A DNA stretch of 64,000 nt, from positions 1,202,501 through 1,266,500 of the forward strand of contig JAODUP010000026.1 in NCBI GenBank assembly GCA_025642065.1, written 5' to 3'. This stretch comes from Paralvinella palmiformis (Eukaryota > Annelida > Polychaeta > Terebellida > Alvinellidae). Below are positions 49,990-61,426 of this stretch, piece by piece. The position numbers were made by a program, and so were the translations under genes. Under the pieces are notes generated by a model. That model saw only the letters and a program-made list of their open reading frames with translations, searched no databases and was not told the origin of the DNA. Position 1 is the first letter of the stretch, and each line of letters starts with the position of its first letter.

Positions 49990-50082
49990 TGCCAGTAATC
50001 TACCAATATACCAGTAATCTACCAATATACCAGTAATCTACCAATATACCAGTAATCTACCAACATACCAGTATCACGGGCC
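49990..50082. repeat. 20-bp tandem repeat, about 4.5 copies
   Basis: The unit is ACCAGTAATCTACCAATATA. Confidence 0.88.
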
Positions 50083-52535
50083 AACACAATTGTATGAACA
50101 AATATATTTCTGGGCATGCTAATTAATGTTAAAAGTGAACGGGTTCTTTTTTTAAATGTCCGTCGCTCTATAACTGGACTTTGTGAGTGGGAGAGTCCAT
50201 TAAGGATTATATCCACACAAACTTTGGGGCATTGAGCTACTCACTTGAACGTGCCTAGATGTGAATTGTAATCAGTAGAATGTTTGTGTAAGAATGAGTA
50301 AACAAAATAGGGCTAAGAATGCGATGTTCATAGATCTACAGACAGCTCATATACATTTGTGATTAATTAGCGTTTAGATGTTTAAACTTAATAAGGCTGA
50401 AAAACAGGTGTTTAGGTATTATTCGACTCTGAAGTAGGTTGTACTACTGCCATAGGAGTGTATAATAATGGCACTTCGGTGGCATTTCGGTTCAGTTATA
50501 GAGGGGTTATATAAACAGTATGAACTATGTATGGTGTATAAATGCTCAATTTAGGAATAGATGCAAAACGTTAGTATTCATGACATAAATTATGAATAAA
50601 AGTATACAGATATAGTTATATCAATTATATATATAGCTTGCCCTTATCACAGAATGTACTGATGTAACACATACACACACACACATACACACACATATGC
50701 AAATAATATTCTCCAAATAATATGACAGTAAGTGAAGTATCAACATATATCTACTGATCACCTCTCCCCCGTCCTCCCCCCCCCCACACACACACGTGCA
50801 CATAATTATCAGCCTATTAGCTAACCACTAACTGTTACCTTTACACTCGAAAGCTTCTAAACGTTGTGTCACCACTTTTTGCACAGGTAGATGATTTTGA
50901 TATTAAATATGCTGATAATTCCTGGCTCTGTGTTTAGGTTTTGGAACCGTAAGCATAAAGCAATTTATCATTTTTACGACAAACCATCAAGGACAGATAA
51001 GTGGTGAGCAAATATATATTTAGCTCACACTGGAGATTAGTTGATCGCTTTCTGATTATCCAGGTCATATGTGTTTTTGTTTTTCATAGTAATGTCATAT
51101 GTACTTTACATGAAAGCTATTTACCTTAAGAAATCCTTCTATGATGACAGTATGTTGGTACAGTATCAGTTGGGTATAGTACACACACACACTGGCAATT
51201 TCTATATAGAATTAATCATTACTGTCATTATACATATAATGCTGGAAATGTATCATACATGACAATCACACAATACTCTTCAAGTAAGTGTTTGGACATA
51301 TAAGCTTCTACTGATATACCAGTATGTATCAAATTAAAATTACAAAGTGAAATGCCATGATAGGCACAATGTGCACTTCACCAAACAAGCTTACGTCTGA
51401 TCAGAGGTATCAAAATATAGCAAGCTTTTAAAACTCTCTTGTCACAACTACATATACCTTTTTTTTAAACCAGTTCATATGAAACAGGATTCTCATATTA
51501 AATAGATGCTTCACATAAATATGAACAATTCTTAGTCATGTAAAGGAGAACAATAAAAAAGAATATCTTTACAGTTAAATTTAGCAGTCAGCATTACAGT
51601 AATATAATTTGATACCTCATCAAATTTAAATGCAACTTGATGTGTAGACCAAGAAGTATCATGGGTATTACTGAAATAAATTGAATTAACCAAATATTTA
51701 TTTAAACTGATAATTTTTAATCTTTCTAAGTGGTGGTGTCATATAAAGTGACTGTCATAATTTTTTACCTAAATATTATTTGGTAGATACAATGATAACA
51801 AACACATAGAAATTACTATGGTTCACAATTCCATATACTTGACTGGTTTCATCATTCTTGTCAGACTTTTGCATCATAATTACTACAGTATATAATGTCA
51901 TATTTGAAATGTTATTCAAAAAGAAAATAGATATGATGCCACAATTGAACTATTTTATTATGATTCCCCAAACATATATTGTTGGGTCTAACTTTTGTTT
52001 TGTTAGTATTAGGCCCTTTGAAAAGTGCCATGGTTATCCCCATTATATATATATATATATATATATTGTACATTAATGGAAACTTTATTTGAAACCATTT
52101 TGGAACTACTTTGCAGTTTATTCTGTTTATGCCTATAGGGAATCCAAAGATTTATACTTAATGTCTTGTGGCCTGGGTGTGTCCTTGTGAGTCTGTCCAC
52201 TCTCTGGATTTAATAAATAACCAGATTTGCAAAGATCTGCATTAAAATTCCTTAAACCTAACTAGCCGTTGTAGTTTATACAGCTACACATAGAGGTAGA
52301 ATGGGGAGGAGTTGTGGATAATATATATTTTTTGTTTCGATTCCTTCTTAGTCTTCTGAGGATAACAGCACATGAAACTTTAGAACTGGACAGTGTCCTG
52401 ACCATAATGCCATCAGATAGATCATAAGGTCATAGCAAAATAAATGCAGAAGTATGTTGACATATATTAGTCTTTTATTCATAATACAATTTATTTAATC
52501 AATTGATTGTATTGTGTGTATGTGTGTACATGTCT

Positions 52536-52551
52536 GTGTGGGTATATATAT

Positions 52552-52610
<59 letters not shown>
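52536..52610. repeat. TA/TG compound microsatellite
   Basis: TA repeat passing into a long TG repeat. Confidence 0.98.
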
Positions 52611-52783
52611 AATATAATATACAATGTAATGATGCATAGCGGGTGACCATCAATTAGATCTACTGAACTAGGCATGCATGGTGATGGTGCATTGCAATTG
52701 GATGATTGGTGAAGTTACTACGGCAGAATTATGACGCTGATTAATAGAACCATGTCAATAAATATAGTCCAAATATCCATAAC

Positions 52784-52848
52784 TTGTATTTTATGATAGC
52801 CTACTAACCTTAATATACATATGTTGGTGGTGGACAACACTATGTGCA
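52784..52848. repeat. 65-bp direct repeat, copy 1
   Basis: Identical by eye to 53590-53654, starting TTGTATTTTATGATAGCCTA and ending ACAACACTATGTGCA; offset 806 bases. Confidence 0.92.
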
Positions 52849-52897
52849 TAACATCAATAACGTTCTTTTCTAAAACACGGCTATACCATGTTGACAT
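52809..52897 (-). CDS. Candidate first exon of an unknown leftward gene
   Basis: Just downstream (leftward) of the promoter-like cluster, ATG at 52897 opens MSTWYSRVLEKNVIDVM and twelve more residues to an AAG|GTTAGT donor. The family is not recognised and no second exon was found. The last two thirds lie inside a 65-bp direct repeat, which argues for caution. Confidence 0.15.
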
Positions 52898-52909
52898 CTT
52901 CAGCTGTCA

Positions 52910-53015
52910 AAATACCGGAAGTTCCAGCCTCCCTAAGGGATGGAATATAATCTTGTCCCTGATTGGTTGAATTTATGTTCCACGCCCATGGCCCTTTGGC
53001 GCCATTTTTGAGTGA
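52910..53015. promoter_or_regulatory. Candidate promoter: ETS, CCAAT and E2F/YY1-like sites
   Basis: Within about 100 bp lie ACCGGAAGT (52914-52922, ETS/GABP type), ATTGG (52962-52966, CCAAT on the minus strand), CACGCCC (52981-52987) and TTTGGCGCCATTTTTG (52995-53010, E2F plus YY1 type). This cluster is usual for CpG-type housekeeping promoters. The YY1-type AAAATGGCG and CCAAT read on the minus strand, so a leftward gene is possible. No known protein follows. Confidence 0.3.
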
Positions 53016-53589
53016 CGACCTTCGAAAATGGAATGCGGTATGCGTGTTCGTCCATTTCGGTTCTGAACAGCGTTTTTCTGTTAAGAATACATCCTGAAAA
53101 TATAGCACACGCTATAGCTGCTTGTATGCAGAAATACTCATCACGCGAGCTGAATAAATGTTGTACACTGAACCGCAAGTCAAGTGTTACACATGTTTTT
53201 GGGGACGTTGATTAGATCTATCTTGAACTCAATAATGACTCGTCGTTCATTAAAAGGTTTCTGCTTTATGATCACATTTCCATATAGGGTTGTCACTGAG
53301 CCACATATCTCAGATATAATCTGCGTCTATGATCGCTAAATCACTTATACCTCATTAATGAACACCATATCGGATATACATTGAGTTATTATTTTGCCCG
53401 TGTAGCCTTGTTAGACGATAATATAAATATAGGACAAACTTTAATAAAATCTAGTCATATTACTAATTACATCGAACCTGCTACAAACCGCGGCAGTTTC
53501 CCATTAATAAAAGCGTCATTAATCAATTTATTGTTTAATTCAAGGATGGATTGGTTGCATATAATGATATATAGTGATACAAAACTAAG

Positions 53590-53654
53590 TTGTATTTTAT
53601 GATAGCCTACTAACCTTAATATACATATGTTGGTGGTGGACAACACTATGTGCA
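53590..53654. repeat. 65-bp direct repeat, copy 2
   Basis: Second copy of the sequence at 52784-52848. The flanks differ. Confidence 0.92.
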
Positions 53655-53999
53655 AAACTAATTTGCAGACGCTACAAAACTTGACCTAAAATGTACCCAT
53701 TCTAATTATTTTAAAAAACTGTCATAATTAGGTCAGGACTCTAATTATTACCAAAGAATCCCCAAAACCGAACAAGGTTAGACTGGCGAAAGCCATCATA
53801 CCTACGCCATCGAGGTACGGATATAGATCTATACTAGGTTTAACTGTACGTTCAGTTCTAAGAACCTGTTTACGGCGAACGATGATCAGGTGCATGTTTC
53901 ATTCCTACAAACTTAGTTAAAAGGTGGATAGCTGCCATTCAGGATATATACATCTCCTGATTCTGGCTGATACTGATTCGCTCCATCTTTAAATGAATT

Positions 54000-54189
54000 A
54001 TGTGTACACGTGAACCTATCTACGTGGCAGCTATCGAGAGTAGCCTGGCTTCCGGATCTGGGCGACGTTTAATGGACTCGCCATACCCTTGCCACCCACA
54101 CAGGATTTGGAAATGGGCATCACCTAATCCAGATCCGGCGTATTCCACCAACGTGTGCAGTGGTCCGTCTGGAAAGATCAGGAGTGTTT
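54000..54189 (+). other. Candidate exon upstream of SPARC ending in a GTAAGT donor
   Basis: A locally GC-richer stretch with an 88-codon open frame (to 54266) contains a consensus donor, GTGTTT|GTAAGT, at 54190. It could be a noncoding SPARC 5' exon or an exon of an unrelated gene. The encoded peptide shows no motif I know. The start is arbitrary. Confidence 0.2.
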
Positions 54190-55348
54190 GTAAGTATTGG
54201 AGCGGAATTTTTGATGTTTATTATGTAGAATATTTGTTAGATATTAAGAATTTATTCTTCCCGTGATCTAATACTGATACTGTTTTGGTTAATAAGTTCT
54301 TCCATATACAGAATATTGTGCTACTTTATAGCTGTCTGGGAACACCAGGAATCTAGACTTGGTGACGTTGGTTTTGGCTGCCTACGTGGCAAACTCAATT
54401 TTTTGCAAACTTTTTTTGTCTTTACTTTTATTAGAATTAAAGTCATTTCTCCCAAATATTTGCGATTAATTTACAATTACACTTTGGCTCTTGGTATTTA
54501 AACCGATGGCAACTTTGTTATCTGCTTTAAGACGTAATTGTTATAACTTTTCTTAACTTATTTTATATTAAAATGATCAATCATGATATGAATACATTGA
54601 TTCGATGTGGATTTTAGCTGGGTTTACGTTGTTCAACTTGTTGTAATGTAGACTCTAGACCTTGTATTAGTAGTACTTTGTTTAAAAAAACTGTTATAAC
54701 TTATATAAGTTATGTTTAATCGTGGCTAATATTTGTATCAGGTTCACATTGTTTGGAATATGGCCAGATTATGTTAAAGTTTGTCCTATATTCAATATTG
54801 TAAGAATTAAGAACCATCACTAAAACTGAATAACAATTTTTAATTATATTAGTATTAGTACAAGCCATATTAACAGAATTCTTAATCTAATACTGAACAA
54901 AAGTTAACAATGTATTTATTTTAGTTTTATTCATTATATTTCAAGGATGCAATGATTTATTTGATTTAATTCCAGAGTCATTAATGTAATCACTGTCTAC
55001 ACAGTTCATGTTGTGTTATGATTAAGCCCCTAGTGAGTCAATACGTTGTTTATAACATAGCTGTTTTGTCTTTGATAATACAATGGTGACAGTTGTGTCA
55101 GATAATTTTAAATCACTGTGTCAACATTGTAGCTGTTAGATCAAGAATATCATCATTGATTCTGAAGCCTTTGTTCTTATTAGCATATAAACCAGCCAGG
55201 GATTATGTTTATACTATTTCCAGTTCATCCTCTGTGCAGAGCAAATAGGACATGACAAACAGACATTTAGTAACATGCCAGGGCTCAATGTGCATGACTG
55301 TAATAGTAATTTAGGGGCGGGTGGTCATCACATGGTGATAGGTAGCAC

Positions 55349-55355
55349 TATATAA
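55349..55355 (+). promoter_or_regulatory. TATA-like box upstream of SPARC
   Basis: TATATAA lies about 200 bases before the SPARC ATG. A start near 55375-55385 would give a 5' UTR of about 170 bases with short upstream ORFs (an ATG-TAA at 55385 and a second ATG at 55391). Alternatively ATG 55555 may follow an acceptor such as TTTTTACCAG near 55520, with the true promoter further upstream. Confidence 0.35.
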
Positions 55356-55554
55356 CAGATAGCTTCTTCGGTGTTAACTGTCACATGTAAATGTTGCCTT
55401 CAGACCAGGAATGGGTTAGAAACCACGGTCACCGAGGTGACCTGTGAGGATATGTTGAAACAGTTTGAACTGGGGAGTAAGTTACTTATAAATGCGGGTC
55501 TACATTTCAAATTTTTACCAGATTCTGTGGCCCAAGCGGAAGGTTTCTGTCACG

Positions 55555-55605
55555 ATGAAGATCTTTGTTTTGACCGTGCTGTTGATTGGAGGCGTCATGT
55601 CAAAG
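55555..55605 (+). CDS. SPARC: SPARC exon 1 (signal peptide)
   Basis: Seventeen codons from ATG 55555 encode a Lys followed by a hydrophobic core and GVMSK, then an AAG|GTACAA donor. The ATG has A at -3 (CACGATGA). An earlier open frame across this exon is in another frame and is a shadow. Confidence 0.9.
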
Positions 55606-58600
55606 GTACAACATCTTTTTTAACAGTTACTGTGCAGGCTAATTCTAACATCAGCATTTTGATGACTGATTCAGCATACAGTCAATTTTTTTTTAAATTA
55701 CTGTTCAGACATTTTGCTTACTTTTAAAATAAAATGTGTTTATCTCTCCCTTTGCAGACTCTAAAGGATGACGATTTTGATGTAAGTTCAAATGCTGGGT
55801 TTTTATCGAACGTAGCATTATCTGATCTGTAAAAATCATTATTGTGACCCATTCCATTTATCAGCTTACTGATTTTTTGTACAAAAATTATTTTACTGTC
55901 AGATGAAAAGAGATACACTTACGTGTGTGTATGTTTTAATTTTGCTAGGATGAAGAAAATGAGGTACAAGGTGGCTATGAAAACATGATCAAAGGTATGA
56001 CATTTGTATCATTTGAAAACCAAGTATGCGTAGCTAGTTTTATTATTTTGACAGTGAAATCTTTATACGACGATAGTTCTAAAAATAGTGATAATTACGT
56101 CTCTGTAATTATAATTAATAGGTATGTTTTGTGCCTTTAATGGCAGCATGCGTTGTATGCTCCCCTGGGAGTTGAGAAGTGTGCTGGGTGGAAACAGGTC
56201 TGAGTCTGGGATAAAAATATTGTAAAGTGCCGTAGACCATCTTCTAGCTGAATAGGGCGCTGTGTAAATGTCACTTATTATTATTGTTCACAAGAATTTT
56301 TATACAAATTTTAGATCCTTGTAGCAAGAAGGTTTGTGGTCTGGGCAAGGAATGTGACCTGGATGAGGACAACAAACCAATTTGTGTTTGTACTAGAAAA
56401 TGTGCCCTGGAAGAAGATCCCAGAGCTAAGGTAGTGTAGACATATAGGTGTTCACCTACACACATATGCACTCAGTTGTAGGTACCATATCACAAGTTAT
56501 CAAAATATTCTTTTCATATGATATTATTTGGCCATTTGCAGGTTTGCAGCACAATGAATGTGACCTTTGAAAGTGAATGTGAATTATATCGTCAGAAGTG
56601 TTTGTGTCGACGTAACCAACAAGGTTGTACTGACCGCGAGAATCGTCGTGGCCATCTTGACTACTTTGGTGAATGCAAAGGTGAGAGCAACTGTTGCTGA
56701 ACCAGGTCTATGACTAATTATTATGATAAAAATAATAATATTCTTAAGTGATATTTCATAATATTTTTTTGCAAAATGTGGATCAGGGCAATTCGCTTGT
56801 TTACACATATAATTAGTGAAAATTTCTGTCGAATGCTAACATCACACACTGGTCTCTGTATTTGACTCAGTGCTATCATCTGGAAGGAATCTGCCCATTG
56901 GTCTGACTGACAGTTTTGGCCAAATAACCTTTGTGTCCTTGACCTGAATACCACAAATATGCACTAAGGATCATCTTCCATGATGATTACTTGTTAAATA
57001 ATTATGGTTAAAACAAGATAAATATGTCTACTGTTGATTATTGAGCTAGCTGATTCTTCCTTGTTGAGCATACACTCCCTGAGTTATATAAATAGTTTGA
57101 GTAGCAGGTACCATAGTCTGGAAATTGATATTTGGAGAGTTGAGTACTTTGTCTAATACTCTTTGTGGATGGCTCCATAACTCTCCCATTTCAGTGTTGG
57201 GGGGGGGGGTGTTTTCACTGTTTTCAGTCACTCTTTATAAGTGAACACTCAACACATGAAACAAAATACATACATATATCTGAGCTATATATATATATAT
57301 ATAAGTTGAGGTGACTGATACCATGTATGTCAGTAGGATGATCACAGGAAGATACTCCCCCTGAGATGTCTTAGTCACTGCAGGGTCTGACACATGCACA
57401 CACACACACATATTATTATATAATTAGGTTCCACACATATGTGGGAACACAGTATAGTTACTCCACAGTTTATGATATTCAAGGGATGGTTGGGCTTGGG
57501 AAATGCTTCATGTTTTTGAGTTTAAAACATGTATACTTATGTGGCAGTTGTGGAATTTTAATTATGGTCATGTTTCCTAAGGCTTACTGATGTCTGAATG
57601 AGAATTGTATTTATCTGTCTAATAATAAAATCTTATAAATTTTCAAAATGATCATTCAACGTCAGTTTATATAAGCCACATATTTATATTACAGAGATCC
57701 CTCAGTGTAAGGATTGGGAATTGGAAGAATACCCAATCCGCATGAGACAGTGGCTCTATCTGGTCATGGAAGAATTGGTGAGATTTTTTGACATATGTCA
57801 CAATGAACTCTAGTAGTAGATCATTGTGCCTATTTTTTGGTTACCAAACCTATTACAGTACAATGGCACCTCAATATTTTAATCTTCATTCACTTTGTAG
57901 TAACTGGGTTCAACGCCTAACCTGTGTCTAACAGGTTTTTCATCTTTCTTTTCCTCCAAACAGTCATCTTCATCATCAGAAATATCATCGCTATCCAACA
58001 AACTTTTAATCACACGATTACACTATTAATGATAGCATCGTAATTTTGGTATTAATGGACCCAGTTCCTTTATGCCATATATCAAACGATGATGACCTTG
58101 ACATTACCTGCACTGTTTTTTTACCCAGCTACTAACAACTTTTTGGCGTTAGTTTATGATATTAGTCCCGTGTACTTTAGGCCAACCGTCGCGATTTACA
58201 AGGCCAGGCGCTGAAGCTTGCCCAGGAAGCAAAGACGAAACACAACAAGAAGTGGGTGATACCCGTCATCTGGAAGTTCTGCGACCTTGACAAATCTATG
58301 GACAAGTATGTCGGATATATAGTTCCTCTCCAGTAGATTTTTGTCGCCATCTCGTCCCGTTGGTTTGTTTCTAGGATGACATATTTTTTTCTGGATTAAT
58401 TAAACCAGAGGATTAATTTTTCTTTTTAGGATGATTTCCACCAGAGAACTGCTGCCCATCAGCGCTCCACTGAAACCATTGGAACACTGCACCGGTCCAT
58501 TCTTGGAGTCCTGCGACAAGGATGGAAGTGGGGACATTACGCTGAGCGAATGGGGTCAATGTCTTGGGCTGGAGTCAGGTAGGCAAATATGAACTGGTGG

Positions 58601-59006
58601 GGTACTTCAAATCCAATTACAGACCACCACACTCTGAAATTTCTATATAAATAAAAGTGAATGCGAGTGTTCACAAAAAATACATTCACCAGGTGGCTAA
58701 CTAGTGTTATTTGAGTTCTTATAGCTCTCATTAAAGTTTTTTTATAATGAACACACATACATACAAGTGTGTGTGTGTCTGTTTATTTACGAACAAATCT
58801 GACAAAAGAGTCTTAAACAGTAGTGACTATGTCATTGGTTGGGACTATGATGTTTACTCATTAAAATAGCCCTCCACTGGAGATAGTTTTTCCTGTTGAG
58901 TGTGTTATTGAAGCTGATGGCTCCAATTTATACTGAGGTATCGTTTTATTGCATTACAGATGATATTGAGGATATGTGTGAAACTCTGCGTACACCCAGC
59001 CAGTGA
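55555..59006 (+). CDS. SPARC: SPARC / osteonectin (BM-40), complete, 9 coding exons
   Basis: The joined exons (55555-55605, 55758-55781, 55949-55994, 56315-56430, 56542-56680, 57695-57777, 58181-58305, 58430-58578, 58960-59006) make 780 bases and 259 residues. SPARC is a secreted calcium-binding matricellular protein that binds collagen and acts in basement-membrane assembly. Visible: a signal peptide (MKIFVLTVLLIGGVMS), a short acidic segment at about 18-40, a follistatin-like domain from C43 to C124 with an N-glycosylation site at N85 (NVT), and an EC domain from about 130 to 251. EF-hand 1 is D190-E201. EF-hand 2 is D224-E235 (DKDGSGDITLSE), a canonical loop. C130, C215, C223 and C239 match the conserved EC cysteines. 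C99/C101/C108, C187 and C251 look additional. Length suits invertebrate SPARC. Every junction is GT-AG and in phase. Confidence 0.95.
55758..55781 (+). CDS. SPARC: SPARC exon 2, a 24-base microexon
   Basis: Eight codons (TLKDDDFD) lie between a TTTGCAG acceptor and a GAT|GTAAGT donor. Both ends are phase 0, so it could be skipped without a frameshift. It supplies the first half of the acidic segment. Confidence 0.85.
55949..55994 (+). CDS. SPARC: SPARC exon 3 (acidic segment)
   Basis: It encodes DEENEVQGGYENMIK plus one base, between TTTGCTAG and AAAG|GTATGA. It ends in phase 1, joining the next exon to form the Asp of DPC. Confidence 0.88.
56140..56286 (+). mobile_element. Family C repeat, 3' half, in SPARC intron 3
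   Basis: It shares GCATGCGTTGTATGCTCCC, GTGCTGGGTGGAAACAGGTC, CTAGCTGAATAGGGCGCTG and TAAATGTCA with 1208-1351 and ends in ATT repeats. It is 5'-truncated, as expected for a SINE. Confidence 0.65.
56315..56430 (+). CDS. SPARC: SPARC exon 4 (first half of follistatin-like domain)
   Basis: It completes D41 and encodes PCSKKVCGLGKECDLDED through CALEEDPRAK, between ATTTTAG and AAG|GTAGTG. The Cys spacing C-x4-C-x5-C-x9-C-x-C matches the follistatin EGF-like subdomain of SPARC. Confidence 0.95.
56542..56680 (+). CDS. SPARC: SPARC exon 5 (Kazal-like half of follistatin domain)
   Basis: It encodes VCSTMNVTFESECELY through GHLDYFGECK, between TTTGCAG and AAAG|GTGAGA. VCS...TF.S.C and HLDY.G.C are the Kazal-type signature seen in all SPARCs. 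The N85-V-T sequon sits where the vertebrate N-glycan site lies. C99, C101 and C108 add cysteines in a region where vertebrates have fewer. Confidence 0.95.
57695..57777 (+). CDS. SPARC: SPARC exon 6 (start of EC domain)
   Basis: It encodes EIPQCKDWELEEYPIRMRQW then LYLVMEEL, between ATTACAG and TTG|GTGAGA. It corresponds to the vertebrate segment with PPC...L.EFP.RMRDWL, the first EC helix. Confidence 0.95.
57856..58022 (-). pseudogene. Possible remnant of a pogo/Tigger-like DNA transposon in SPARC intron 6
   Basis: CAGTACAATGGCACCTCAAT at the left edge resembles the CAGT...ACCTC termini of that group. The adjoining minus frame (stop 57879-57881) encodes an acidic tail, LLDSDDISDDEDDCLEEKK through VKVNED-like residues, after upstream stops. 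The other end was not defined. Confidence 0.2.
58181..58305 (+). CDS. SPARC: SPARC exon 7 (EC domain helices, into EF-hand 1)
   Basis: It encodes ANRRDLQGQALKLAQEAKTK through WKFCDLDKSMD plus two bases, between ACTTTAG and GACAA|GTATGT. The split codon (AA|G) is restored by the next exon. Confidence 0.93.
58430..58578 (+). CDS. SPARC: SPARC exon 8 (EF-hands 1 and 2)
   Basis: It completes EF-hand 1 (MISTRELLP), then APLKPLEHC and EF-hand 2 (DKDGSGDITLSEW) with Ca-ligand positions D224, D226, S228, D230 and E235. It lies between TTTTTAG and TCAG|GTAGGC and ends in phase 1. Confidence 0.95.
58960..59006 (+). CDS. SPARC: SPARC exon 9 (C-terminus and stop)
   Basis: It encodes DDIEDMCETLRTPSQ and TGA at 59004-59006 after an ATTACAG acceptor. 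The C-terminus is slightly longer than the vertebrate one and contains an extra Cys (C251). Confidence 0.92.
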
Positions 59007-59840
59007 ATCCACGAGTGGATCAAACACAAAGTATGGCTCTTCAGTCATCTTGGAGATTTCAAATGGTGCTAATCCTTTTTTTCTCTTTATTGTATACATG
59101 ATAATTAAAGTATGAATGTAGGATATCATCCTGAAAGCATGCGGGGACCTTTGTGTCAAATGCATGTATTTGAATTAAAAATTATGTTGAGCATACTGCA
59201 TTAATTGTGTCTGTGGTCATTGTTTAGTTATTTGTTTTATTTACAGTTTCTTGCTAGCTTTGGTAACTTTTGTTAATTTGTTTGCTCATGTATATGAAAC
59301 AGCCGGTTGTGTGGAAATATGTAAATGGTTCTATTTTTATTGTGCAAATTGAAATTGTATTAATTATCTATGGATGATGACTCAGGTCACCTGATTATCA
59401 AGTGTTTTATAGATAACCTTTTTTATGAGAACAACATTTGTATGAATTCAATTTGATGTATTTCAGTTCTTAGTGAGCCATAAATAAATTTATTTTTATT
59501 AGTTGTGTACTATGTAAGACTTCCATATCATTGATTGGTGTCTAATGCTGGTTATATTGGTGCTAACATTTATAATCGTTTTATGATGGTGGTGGGGGTG
59601 ATGGTGTTTTTATAACAATTTTCAGCGCAGGATCTTATTCTCCAGAAAATGTACGTTATGTGTTCCGAACTATGCACGCAACAGGAACCTTTGCTGCCTT
59701 TCAGCATGATATTTCTGTATGGGGCTATTTCATTACTTATACTATATACTGCACAGAGCATTTACTTTTTTTGCATTTTTGTACTTAGATTGCTATCTTT
59801 GTCTTTTGGAAATAAAGTGTGCTTCTGGCATAAATAAATG
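59007..59840 (+). other. SPARC 3' UTR with candidate poly(A) signals
   Basis: Past the stop codon the sequence is T-rich and has no further coding exon. AATAAA hexamers occur at about 59483, 59811 and 59833; the 59811 copy is followed by a GT/T-rich stretch. Alternative polyadenylation giving UTRs of about 0.5 and 0.8 kb is plausible. Open frames here are chance. Confidence 0.55.
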
Positions 59841-61426
59841 AATGACTTTGTGTTAAAATGATTTACAGATGTCCTGTGTTATATCTGTATCCTTCAAACA
59901 TATTGCAGCATACCTTGGTTTATATATCAATTTATCTTAAGGGCTTTCCTTTTTTGTCAAATACAATCTCACAGATGTTTTTATTTGTAGGTTATGTTGG
60001 GTACTCATCGCTTGCAAGACATAATTTGCAATAAAAAGACCACAATATAGTAAACATTGGAAGATGGACAGGTCAATTATTTTTAGCCACAGCAATGATT
60101 AGCTTTGATTATAAGTTGAATATCATCCATATAGTAAGCTATGATATCTTTAAAATTGGTTTTTTAAATTATGTTGGCAAATCCCTGCATTTCTTTCGCG
60201 TTGTCCCAAATACTGCTTCTTCCTACAACTTTAATCTTATCAAAAGTATAACCACACACAATACTGTAGTCTCATAAGTTGCAGTCCTATTTCGTTTCTG
60301 ATATATATTCAGCATGAAATAATTAACAATAATGAAGTGAATCTATTCATATACTCATCTTACACCATTCCTGGCTCAACACCAAGTGTTTAACGTTAAC
60401 TCAATGATCCCCTAAATGTATAGAAAATATGAAATTTCACATGTCATATCATCATCCCCAGATTCATCTAATTTACCACATTGTAGCAGCGTGACTTCTC
60501 TTGACAAGATCATCCAACCATAGATTTAGGAGAATTATCACTGATTAGCATAATTAAGACATGGTGTTGAAATTCAATTATAAATATATACAAAAATAAT
60601 TATCTACCATAAGTAACAATTAATTTTAAATAAAATATTTTTTTTGGTACTGTTAGTTTATTAATAAATGAATGTTTACAAAATAATCTATAAAATCAAA
60701 TTAGTCACAAAAACATAATAAAATCAAAATGCAGTATTTTTGCATTGATTTAAATCAAACAACTGTTTTAATACGGATAAATGCTGCAGAATACAAAATA
60801 CAAATACCGAAGAAATGTTTTTAAAATACACGTTTAAATATTTTCAAGCACCAGTTCTGACCTGAATTGACATAGAGAAAAGTTTGTTATTTGGACATTT
60901 GCATATGTTTGGCATTGATGTATTGTCATGATAGGTACTTGTTCAAAATCATAGCTGCTGCAAACAGACACTAAACCAGAATAGGCTGGACATGAAGTTG
61001 TTAATCAGCAATTTTTCAACTCATCCCAAGTTTTATTTCATACACAGGGATAAGAAACAAACTATTTATCTTCCTAAACAAAAAAACACCAAATCTGGCT
61101 ACATTTTGTAATTATGCCAGTATATGGAGACTATATATAGTGTGCCTTTAACTGTAAAATGCTTGTCTGCCTCGATTGGAACTTCATCACTAAACAGCTG
61201 GGGTTTATATTAAATATCTCACTTATATTCTGATACATTCATCATGGTATAAAAACTATGGTGGGTTCAGGCATCTGACATAATGTATTGAACCCAAATA
61301 GATAACATCTGTATGATCCAGATATGGGGTCAATTCCATTTGGTTAATTCCAATTCCACATCAAATTGATCAATTCCAAATCCATTTTATACCTATTCCA
61401 ATCACTGATTGAAGTAAGTACTGGGA

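Larger units (their letters stand above)
46070..52800. other. Region upstream of the PDE5-like gene, no confident gene
   Basis: It contains two family A SINEs (46569, 47095), a family B tRNA-like repeat (49499-49862), tandem repeats (49231-49455, 49990-50082), microsatellites, and the candidate upstream PDE exons. From about 50.1 to 52.8 kb the sequence is AT-rich and I see only microsatellites. Confidence 0.5.
53220..55340. other. Intergenic or 5'-flanking DNA before SPARC
   Basis: AT-rich sequence with one GC-richer patch near 54040-54190 that ends in a strong GTAAGT donor. Otherwise only the second copy of a 65-bp direct repeat and chance open frames are visible. Confidence 0.4.
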
